Positions 1 through 4,905 of a stretch of 5,894 nucleotides of DNA are shown here, one piece after another. The DNA is from Clostridiales bacterium (GTDB taxonomy: Bacteria > Bacillota > Clostridia > Lachnospirales > Lachnospiraceae). Location: assembly GCA_015655565.1 (NCBI GenBank), contig JAATEU010000230.1, positions 1 to 5,894 of the forward strand. The letters are read 5' to 3'. Position 1 is the first letter of the stretch. Each line of letters starts with the position of its first letter. The position numbers and the translations under genes were made by a program. The notes below the pieces were generated by a model. It made no database searches. It had not been told where the DNA came from and saw only the letters and a program-made list of their open reading frames with translations.

Positions 1-129
1 AAGGCAAAAATCTCATGAATTACAAAGGCTATATTTTGATAAGGTACAAATACTATGAGAAACATCTAATATCCAAAGCAAAAAAATGTTTGTGTGGAGT
101 GAAAAAATAGATGAGAGGATGGTATCAAT
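1..129 (+). other. Leader of the first gene, possibly with the 3' tail of an unseen upstream gene
   Basis: Two plus-strand frames are open from the window edge. One runs from base 2 to a TGA at 56-58. The other runs from base 3 to a TAG at 108-110 and gives a lysine- and tyrosine-rich tail that includes an ATG at 15. Either could be the C-terminus of an upstream gene, but both are too short to recognise. No good -35/-10 pair is visible. A ribosome binding site AGAGGA (114-119) lies 10 bases before the ATG at 130. Confidence 0.25.
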
Positions 130-588
130 ATGGCCAGTATTTTTAAAAAGTTAATCAGCAAAGAACTAGGCGAAAATAATTATAATAAATATTTCTTTGT
201 CTGCCAGAAAAGTTTGCAAAACAGGGTATTTGACAGTAAAGAAATATACAATGATATATATGAACATTTAAAGAATAAAGACAGAATCGCAATTAAAAAG
301 ATGCAGGAGCGTTTAAACGACGCAATGTTTTTAGCTGTACGTACGTGCAAAACTTATTTCTTCTCTTTTCTTTTTTATATTGGAGCAATTTTTTATTTAT
401 TAACCAAGAGCGTTAATCCGCTCATTAACTTTTTGAGCATCGTACTGATGAGTGTTTGCTTTATGGTAAAGACATATCAATTTATTGTGAATAAATATTG
501 TTTTATCGATGCGCAGATCGTACTGGTATATAAAACTGTTTTGGATAGGATTCTTTTAATTCATGAACAGGGACATTCTTCGGATTAA
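130..588 (+). CDS. Unrecognised small membrane protein with two predicted helices
   Basis: A 152-residue protein that I do not recognise. The ATG follows AGAGGA (114-119) at 10-base spacing, which supports this start. Residues 1-75 are charged and hydrophilic, with many lysines and a likely amphipathic helix around 45-65. Two hydrophobic stretches follow, at about 76-92 (rich in Phe, Leu and Ile) and about 97-118, separated by a short turn with N96 and P97. They look like a membrane hairpin. The tail (about 120-152) is mixed and ends in a polar stretch. There is no signal peptide, no cysteine motif and no catalytic signature. It appears to stand alone: a terminator-like hairpin follows at 686, and the next plus-strand gene is about 760 bases away. 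The frame stays open for 35 codons beyond the TAA, to a TAG at 694-696, which may be chance. The coding call is fairly sure; the function is unknown. Confidence 0.7.
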   Translation: MASIFKKLISKELGENNYNKYFFVCQKSLQNRVFDSKEIYNDIYEHLKNKDRIAIKKMQERLNDAMFLAVRTCKTYFFSFLFYIGAIFYLLTKSVNPLINFLSIVLMSVCFMVKTYQFIVNKYCFIDAQIVLVYKTVLDRILLIHEQGHSSD

Positions 589-685
589 AATCTGATACGG
601 AGGGATTTTTTGCAAAGTATATCTTTATATCAGGGGGGCATTATTTGTGTAAGACGTAGATCTGTAAACCCACAAGACAGAGGAG

Positions 686-723
686 AAGCCCGGTAGAGGG
701 GAGGGTACTACCGGGCTTTAATT
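686..723 (+). terminator. Probable intrinsic terminator downstream of the small membrane protein gene
   Basis: A perfect 11-base-pair stem, AAGCCCGGTAG (686-696) with CTACCGGGCTT (708-718), encloses an 11-base purine-rich loop. The plus strand continues TAATTT, so the U tract is present but imperfect. It lies about 100 bases after the stop at 588, in the right orientation to end that transcript. The opposite strand has no T run after the stem, so termination of minus-strand transcripts is less likely. The large loop and weak U tract lower confidence slightly. Confidence 0.7.
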
Positions 724-798
724 TATGAAAAAGTTTTCTTATTAGTGAATTAAGGTTTTAATTATTTTCTATGATCTTATTATAATATTCATATATGT

Positions 799-1023
799 TT
801 ATTGAATGGATGATTCGTGAACGTTTTGTGAATATTTTGAACTTGTAGGTGCATCTGTGTATGCCGAAGTAGGTACAACAATTACCGGTACATGTAAATA
901 TGCTACAGCCTTTGCTGTATCCAGTATCTTTCCGCCGCCAATTTCTACAATAAACGGATGGTTCGTGTTTTTTGCTGTTTCAAAAGTTGCAGAAACCTGT
1001 TCCAAAGTTACTTCCGTATTAAA
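799..1023 (-). pseudogene. Remnant of a glycerol-dehydrogenase-type (GldA family) gene
   Basis: The minus strand encodes about 74 residues between a TAA at 1026-1024 and a TAA at 801-799. They contain the NAD-binding hallmark of iron/zinc polyol dehydrogenases of the GldA type: IGGGKILDTAKAVA, then VPVIVVPTSAYTDAPTS. This matches roughly residues 70-130 of a protein of about 365. The nucleotide-binding Rossmann-like half is therefore only partly present, and the C-terminal domain with the metal ligands (an Asp and two His) is gone. The family resemblance ends after the TDAPTS segment. On the other side it stops at 1023, next to a short repeat at 1024-1039. The first in-frame start would be a TTG at 1005, with no convincing ribosome binding site. 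I read it as a decayed gene fragment rather than a functional small protein. The original enzyme would have oxidised glycerol or a related polyol with NAD. Confidence 0.75.
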
Positions 1024-1024
1024 T

Positions 1025-1274
1025 TAATGTAGTAATGCAAAAACTGAGTAGCATTTAACTTGTTTTTTTGTTATAAATACCTCGAATTTTTAGATAAACA
1101 TTGCAATATCTGTTGCTGAAATTGTATATATACAAACTGGGATTTGAAGGAAAACTCCGTATATATATTTAAAATATAGAATTGTGCTGAATTATTTTTG
1201 ATTATACTCATAAAACTATAGACTTTCACTAAAGATTATGTTATTATAATTTATATCGTAATGTTACTACATTA
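1025..1274. repeat. 11-base inverted repeat spanning 250 bases
   Basis: TAATGTAGTAA (1025-1035) is the exact reverse complement of TTACTACATTA (1264-1274). A related copy, TAGTAATAATGCAA (1280-1293), resembles the left arm plus its flank (TAGTAATGCAA, 1030-1040). The arms could be distant operator copies or ends of a small degraded insertion. No target-site duplication is clear. Confidence 0.35.
1122..1135. promoter_or_regulatory. Perfect 14-base palindrome, candidate operator
   Basis: TTGTATATATACAA is identical to its reverse complement over all 14 bases. The GT-TATA-AC pattern resembles binding sites of GntR-type repressors (HutC and FadR branches), but in AT-rich DNA this is only suggestive. 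It overlaps the weak TATATA hexamer at 1125-1130 and lies about 210 bases before the first operon gene. No regulator gene is in the window. Confidence 0.35.
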
Positions 1275-1299
1275 CAACATAGTAATAATGCAATGTAAC
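1258..1299. promoter_or_regulatory. Nested dyads next to the putative -10, candidate regulator binding site
   Basis: GTAATGT (1258-1264) and ACATTAC (1269-1275) form a perfect 7-base dyad around TACT. TTACTA (1264-1269) also pairs with TAGTAA (1280-1285), and GTTAC (1263-1267) with GTAAC (1295-1299). The cluster ends two bases before TATAGT (1301-1306), where a -35 would normally sit. This placement suits an activator or repressor site for the operon. The alternative pairings could equally reflect paired half-sites. Confidence 0.4.
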
Positions 1300-1345
1300 C
1301 TATAGTTAATACTCATATTAGTAAGGGATAAGGAGATGAACAGGG

Positions 1346-2380
1346 TTGAAAGCTTTAATTGTTGACAAAGATAAAAGTCTGAAGTTTGTTGAGATTCCAA
1401 AACCTCGTTTTAATGAAAAACAAGCACTGGTGAAGACAATTGCAAATGGTATATGTGGTACCGATTTAAAACTGATGCACCAGGAATTTAAATTAATAAC
1501 TCCGAATCAATACCCGATTTTACTTGGACATGAGGGCATTGGTGAAGTTGTTGAGATTGGTTCACAAGTGACAGGGCTGAAGGCGGGAGATAAAGTACTC
1601 CTTCCTTATATAGCTGCGGATAAAGTGTATTTGGGTCCATATGAATCTGGCTGGGGAGCGCTGTCTGAATATGGTGTAGTCAATGATATTAAAGCATGGC
1701 GGGAAAAAGATGAAGTTCCGGAACTTGCATTTGCCCAAAAAGTATTACCCGGTGATATTAATCCGGTTGATGCGGTAATGCTGGTTACATTTAGAGAAGT
1801 ATTAAGTGCTGTTAGATATTTTGGAATACAAAAGGAAGATATTATTGCTGTATATGGAAGCGGTCCTGTTGCACTGACATTCATTAATTTAATGAGTTTA
1901 CTTGGCGTGAAAGACATTATAGCGGTAGTAAGAAGCAAGGCGAAAGCGGATAATGTCAGGGCACATGGTGCAACCTGTGTTTTAAACAGCAAAGAATGTG
2001 ATGTTACGAAAGAAGTGCGTAGAATGTATCCAAAGGGTATTCCGTATGTTCTTGATGCGGTAGGGTCGGAAGAAATAATTAATGAGGCTATGGGATTGAT
2101 TTGTGACAGGGGTGAAGTCCTTTGTTATGGTGTACCACCAACTGAAAAAATGACAATAGATTTTAGCAGAGCCAATTATAACTGGAAAATTAATTTTCAA
2201 CAGATGCCAAGAAAAGGGGAAGATGGTGCAGCGCATGATCAAATTATGGAATGGATTCAAGCAGGAAAACTTTGTATGAAAAACTATATTTCAGATTATT
2301 TTAAATTTGAAGACGCAATAGAAGCATATAAAAAATTTGAAAATAAAGAAATTAAGAAAAAAGGTATTATCGTATTTTAA
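1346..2380 (+). CDS. Zinc-dependent medium-chain alcohol/polyol dehydrogenase
   Basis: A 344-residue cytoplasmic oxidoreductase, probably oxidising a secondary hydroxyl of a sugar, polyol or cyclitol. The start is a TTG, with AAGGAG (1330-1335) 10 bases upstream; a nearby ATG at 1336 is out of frame. The N-terminal GroES-like domain has ICGTD (C37, D40) and GHEGIGEVVE (H62, E63). With E151 in FREVLSAV, these give the likely catalytic zinc site. The usual four-cysteine structural zinc lobe is absent; residues 87-105 form a short cysteine-free substitute. The Rossmann domain starts near 166 with GSGPVA (171-176), where the third glycine is alanine. The second strand ends in RSK (196-198) instead of an acidic residue, suggesting NADP(H). 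C-terminal residues 320-344 show the usual family ending. It is the first gene of the operon, 61 bases before the next. Family is sure; the substrate is unknown (sorbitol-, threonine- or inosose-dehydrogenase-like relatives are possible). Confidence 0.9.
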   Translation: MKALIVDKDKSLKFVEIPKPRFNEKQALVKTIANGICGTDLKLMHQEFKLITPNQYPILLGHEGIGEVVEIGSQVTGLKAGDKVLLPYIAADKVYLGPYESGWGALSEYGVVNDIKAWREKDEVPELAFAQKVLPGDINPVDAVMLVTFREVLSAVRYFGIQKEDIIAVYGSGPVALTFINLMSLLGVKDIIAVVRSKAKADNVRAHGATCVLNSKECDVTKEVRRMYPKGIPYVLDAVGSEEIINEAMGLICDRGEVLCYGVPPTEKMTIDFSRANYNWKINFQQMPRKGEDGAAHDQIMEWIQAGKLCMKNYISDYFKFEDAIEAYKKFENKEIKKKGIIVF

Positions 2381-2441
2381 AAATATTTTACTGCGGTTTA
2401 AGTTGCAGCTAATATATAAATTAACAAAAGGAGTAAATGAT

Positions 2442-3218
2442 ATGACAACATTGGAAAAATTATTTTCTTTGCAGGGTAAGGTGGCAATTGTTACAGGGGG
2501 AGCACAGGGAATCGGCAAATGTGTTGCAGCATGTATGGCAGAAGTAGGTGCCGACATAGTAATTTTTGATTTACAGAAAGAAAAGGCTGAAGCGGCAGCA
2601 AAGGAGATAGGAGAAAAAACAGGTAAAAAAACCATGGCACTTACTGTGGACGTTACCAAGCCGGATCAGATTGCTGCTGCTATAGCAAAGGCAGGGGAAG
2701 AGATGGGCACTTTGGATCTTTTGTTTAACAATGCCGGTATAGCCGTACATAAATCGGCACATGATGTAACTCCTGAAGAATGGCTGAAGGTAATTAATGT
2801 TAATCTGAACGGTATCTATTTTATGGCTGTTGAATTTGCAAGATATCTTGTAAAGAACCATAGAAAAGGAGCAATATGCAATACGGCTTCCATGTCAGGA
2901 CATATTGTTAACCGGCCCCAGGAACAGGCATCTTATAATGCATCAAAAGCAGGCGTTATTCAGCTTACAAAATCTTTGGCAGTTGAATATGTAAAAGACG
3001 GAATTCGTGTAAATTGCATCAGCCCCGGATATATTTATACGGAATTAACAGGAACTATGAGAAAAGACTGGCAGGAAAAATGGATGGATATCACTCCATA
3101 TGGAAGATATGGACAGCCAGAAGAGCTGGCTGGAGCAGTAATATATCTTCTTTCGGATTCTGCTTCCTTTACATCCGGTACGGATCTGATAGTTGATGGA
3201 TGCTATACGGCAGTATAG
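2442..3218 (+). CDS. Short-chain dehydrogenase/reductase, classical type
   Basis: A 258-residue NAD(P)-dependent oxidoreductase of the classical SDR family, probably cytoplasmic and tetrameric as is usual for the family. The ATG at 2442 has AAAGGAG (2427-2433) 8 bases upstream. The open frame extends back to 2337, but that would overlap the previous gene and add a lysine-rich tail. Motifs in order: TGGAQGIG (18-25) for cofactor binding; D43 at the end of the second strand, favouring NAD(H); D70 in VDVT; NNAG (96-99); N121; S150 in the SMSG segment; and YNASK with Y165 and K169, so the catalytic tetrad is complete. PG at 195-196 and the C-terminal GTDLIVDGG-like ending (GTDLIVDGC, 246-254) are normal. 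Closest in feel to D-arabinitol, sorbose, mannitol or gluconate dehydrogenases, but the SDR fold does not define a substrate. The next gene starts 72 bases later, after an inverted repeat. Confidence 0.92.
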   Translation: MTTLEKLFSLQGKVAIVTGGAQGIGKCVAACMAEVGADIVIFDLQKEKAEAAAKEIGEKTGKKTMALTVDVTKPDQIAAAIAKAGEEMGTLDLLFNNAGIAVHKSAHDVTPEEWLKVINVNLNGIYFMAVEFARYLVKNHRKGAICNTASMSGHIVNRPQEQASYNASKAGVIQLTKSLAVEYVKDGIRVNCISPGYIYTELTGTMRKDWQEKWMDITPYGRYGQPEELAGAVIYLLSDSASFTSGTDLIVDGCYTAV

Positions 3219-3291
3219 TACTTCATTCGTTTTGACAGGCGAATGGAGCATGATAATAACAGAAAAATATAAAAAGGGGAATCGTACTATA
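3214..3291 (+). repeat. Inverted repeat linking stop of one gene to start of the next
   Basis: TATAGTAC (3214-3221), which contains the SDR stop codon, is the exact complement of GTACTATA (3284-3291), which ends on the A of the next ATG. Inside it, TTCATTCG (3222-3229) pairs with CGAATGGA (3240-3247) with one G-T wobble, around a 10-base loop. The ribosome binding site AAGGGG lies between the inner and outer stems. In RNA this could modulate initiation at the next gene. No U tract follows, so it is not a terminator. Confidence 0.4.
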
Positions 3292-4232
3292 TGGAAAATG
3301 TTTATAAAAAAGCAATACAGCCTACTATCTATTTTATAGGTGTAACAACAGGAGAGTCGTCAATAATGAAAGTATTTCCAAAATGGGCAAAAGCATTAGG
3401 ACTTAAGGATACAGTAATTAAAGGTATTGACTTTCTTCCTCATTCTTCAGCAGAAGTATATCGTGAGGCAGTAGAATTCATTAAAAATGATACCCTGTCT
3501 TATGGAGCTTTGGTTACTACGCACAAGATTGATTTATATAATACATGCAAAGATATGTTTGAATATATTGATCCGTATGCAGAAAAACTGAGAGAGGTTT
3601 CTTCAATTTCAAAGAAAGGCGGGAAGCTTTGTGCACATGCAAAAGATCCTATTTCAAGCGGACTGGCCCTGGAGAACTTTGTTCCTGAAAATTATTGGAC
3701 CGATTATAACGGCGATGTTCTTTTGATGGGTGCAGGCGGAAGTTCGCTTGCAATGTCTATCTATTTTGCACAGGAAAAATTTGGCGATCATGTACCTGGA
3801 AAGATAATTATTACAAACAGAAGTCTTCCGCGGTTGGAATCGGCAAGAAAAATTTTGGAAGGAATAACCCCAAAAATTAAGTTTGAGTTTGTACATAATC
3901 CGACACCGGCTGACAATGATAAGACACTGGCAGGATTAAAGCCTTATTCCTTAATAGTGAATGCAACCGGCTTGGGAAAGGACGGACCTGGCTCGCCTCT
4001 TACTAATGAATGTGAATTTCCGCTAAATAGCCTGGTATGGGAAATTAATTACAGAGGAGATTTATTATTTAAACGTCAGGCGGAAGCTCAGATGAAAGCT
4101 AAGAATCTTCACGTTGAGGACGGATGGATATATTTTATTCATGGATGGACTCAAGTGATTTCTGAAGTATTCCATATTGAAATACAAGGAAAGATATTGG
4201 ATGAGTTAAGCGAGCTGGCAAAATTAAAATAA
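3291..4232 (+). CDS. Divergent shikimate-dehydrogenase-fold oxidoreductase (AroE-like)
   Basis: A 313-residue protein with the two-domain layout of shikimate/quinate dehydrogenases, slightly longer than the usual 270-290. The start has an AGGGG site (3275-3279) about 11 bases upstream. The substrate domain shows GVTTGESS (17-24) where the family has GxPIxHSxSP, and LVTTHK (74-79) in place of NVTxPxK. The expected catalytic Lys (K79) is kept, but the Asn is lost and the loop is one residue shorter. KDPISSG (118-124) replaces NTDxxG and keeps the catalytic Asp (D119). The cofactor domain has MGAGGSSLA (146-154), then TNRS (175-178), like the NRT/R signature that favours NADP(H), and VNATGLGKDG (223-232) matching the INATxxGM strand. 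The C-terminus has GWIYFIHGWTQ near 278-288. Biosynthetic shikimate dehydrogenase is unlikely given the altered substrate motifs and the catabolic-looking neighbours. A polyhydroxylated substrate, cyclic or linear, is inferred. The next gene begins 15 bases after the stop. Confidence 0.8.
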   Translation: MENVYKKAIQPTIYFIGVTTGESSIMKVFPKWAKALGLKDTVIKGIDFLPHSSAEVYREAVEFIKNDTLSYGALVTTHKIDLYNTCKDMFEYIDPYAEKLREVSSISKKGGKLCAHAKDPISSGLALENFVPENYWTDYNGDVLLMGAGGSSLAMSIYFAQEKFGDHVPGKIIITNRSLPRLESARKILEGITPKIKFEFVHNPTPADNDKTLAGLKPYSLIVNATGLGKDGPGSPLTNECEFPLNSLVWEINYRGDLLFKRQAEAQMKAKNLHVEDGWIYFIHGWTQVISEVFHIEIQGKILDELSELAKLK

Positions 4233-4247
4233 AAAGAGGTAAATAAA

Positions 4248-4838
4248 ATGAATAATTTCAATTGGGATAGCGGTTTTTTGGTGGATTTTGATACAACTAC
4301 AGGAGTTTCAAAAACAGCGAAAACAACTCAAAGAAGGCTCTCACAGATGAAAGGTATGTTCTATGATGAAAAACACACGGATAAAATTTTAGAAAAAGAA
4401 GATCCGGTCATTTATGAATTCTATGAATTAGGGTGTCCGGAACGTGCCGGAGATTTAGCATTTGGTACAACCATTCTCTATCCTGGCAAAGCAGGAAATG
4501 AATACTATATGACAAAGGGACATTTTCACACAAAGATTGATACGGCTGAAGTGTATTATATATTGGATGGTGAAGGGTATATGGTAATGGAAAACTTAAA
4601 AGGAGATACCGTTGAAATGCCAATGGCAAAAGGACAGGTGGTTTATGTACCTCGCGGTTATTCGCATAGGGCGGTAAATATTGGAGATAAGCCATTAATC
4701 CTTTTCTTTACTTTTGCAGCTGATGCAGGACATGATTATGGGACAATTGAAACGAAGGGCTATCATAAAATAGTTGTAGAAAAGGATGGAAAAGCTGCTA
4801 TAATAGATAGTCCTCGCTGGAAAGAGGCGGAAGTGTGA
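4248..4838 (+). CDS. Cupin-type phosphoglucose isomerase homologue
   Basis: A 196-residue single-domain cupin matching the metal-dependent glucose-6-phosphate isomerase family known from Pyrococcus (about 189 residues) and scattered bacteria. The ATG follows AAGAGG (4234-4239) at 8 bases. The metal ligands are plain: GHFH (H92, H94), E101 in the AEVYYILDGEG segment, and H140 in VPRGYSHRAVN. Their spacing (2, 7 and 39 residues) equals that of the Pyrococcus furiosus enzyme. The family interconverts glucose 6-phosphate and fructose 6-phosphate by hydride or proton shift at a divalent metal; Thr89-Lys90-Gly91 before GHFH fits the sugar-phosphate-binding turn. Low-GC Firmicutes normally already carry the unrelated, larger phosphoglucose isomerase, so in this operon the protein may act on another aldose/ketose or their phosphates. 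That last point is inference. The stop codon overlaps the first of two hairpins before the next gene. Confidence 0.88.
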   Translation: MNNFNWDSGFLVDFDTTTGVSKTAKTTQRRLSQMKGMFYDEKHTDKILEKEDPVIYEFYELGCPERAGDLAFGTTILYPGKAGNEYYMTKGHFHTKIDTAEVYYILDGEGYMVMENLKGDTVEMPMAKGQVVYVPRGYSHRAVNIGDKPLILFFTFAADAGHDYGTIETKGYHKIVVEKDGKAAIIDSPRWKEAEV

Positions 4839-4857
4839 AAGAAGAGCGCTTTCACAC
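4833..4857 (+). repeat. Hairpin overlapping the isomerase stop codon
   Basis: GTGTGAAAG (4833-4841) and CTTTCACAC (4849-4857) form a perfect 9-base-pair stem with a 7-base loop. The TGA stop (4836-4838) is inside the left arm. No U tract follows, so it is not a typical terminator. It may affect RNA stability or set the ratio between the two flanking genes. Confidence 0.6.
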
Positions 4858-4863
4858 CGGCAG

Positions 4864-4889
4864 TATCACATCTGCAAGCAGATGTGATA
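4864..4889 (+). repeat. Strong hairpin upstream of the hydrolase gene
   Basis: TATCACATCTGC (4864-4875) and GCAGATGTGATA (4878-4889) are perfect complements over 12 bases with 2 bases between. In RNA this would be an 11-pair stem with a 4-base loop. It lies 6 bases after the previous hairpin and 6 bases before the ribosome binding site of the next gene. No T run follows. Likely an RNA processing or stability element; a protein-binding DNA dyad is also possible. Confidence 0.6.
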
Positions 4890-4895
4890 TGCAAT

Positions 4896-4900
4896 GGAGA
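4896..4900 (+). promoter_or_regulatory. Ribosome binding site deciding the start of the hydrolase gene
   Basis: GGAGA sits 5-6 bases before the ATG at 4906. The in-frame ATG at 4894 has no such site, because the bases before it belong to the hairpin arm. The site itself overlaps that upstream ATG, so the downstream start is preferred. Confidence 0.6.
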
Positions 4901-4905
4901 AAAAT

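Larger units (their letters stand above)
1024..1345 (+). promoter_or_regulatory. AT-rich control region upstream of the five-gene operon
   Basis: No credible gene lies in these 322 bases. They should hold the promoter and operators of the operon starting at 1346. Possible -10 hexamers are TATAAT (1245-1250) and TATAGT (1301-1306). Neither has a good -35 at 16-18 bases, which would fit an activator-dependent promoter. A third weak pair is TTGCAA (1101-1106) with TATATA (1125-1130). Several dyads are present and listed separately. The ribosome binding site AAGGAG (1330-1335) serves the TTG start at 1346. I see no sequence I could confidently call a riboswitch or a catabolite-repression (cre) site. 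Confidence 0.5.

Noticed and set aside
1606..1992. 128-codon minus-strand frame inside the first dehydrogenase gene
   Set aside because: It is antisense to a gene with clear family motifs, has a serine/threonine-rich non-protein-like composition, and has no recognisable domain.
2337..2441. N-terminal extension of the SDR gene back to 2337
   Set aside because: It overlaps the end of the previous gene, adds a lysine-rich tail not seen in SDRs, and the ATG at 2442 has an excellent ribosome binding site.
2291..2659. 122-codon minus-strand frame across the first two operon genes
   Set aside because: It is a shadow of two well-supported genes on the other strand, with low-complexity content and no ribosome binding site seen.
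3291..4232. Housekeeping aroE for aromatic amino acid synthesis
   Set aside because: The substrate-binding motifs are changed and no other shikimate-pathway gene is nearby.
4408..4695. 95-codon minus-strand frame inside the isomerase gene
   Set aside because: It is antisense to the metal-binding core of the cupin; the pattern is explained by the plus-strand codons.
4833..4889. Intrinsic terminator between the fourth and fifth operon genes
   Set aside because: Both stems are strong, but neither is followed by a T run, and the hydrolase starts immediately after.
4894..4905. Upstream ATG for the hydrolase gene
   Set aside because: It lacks a ribosome binding site and overlaps the GGAGA that serves the ATG at 4906; not excluded, but less likely.
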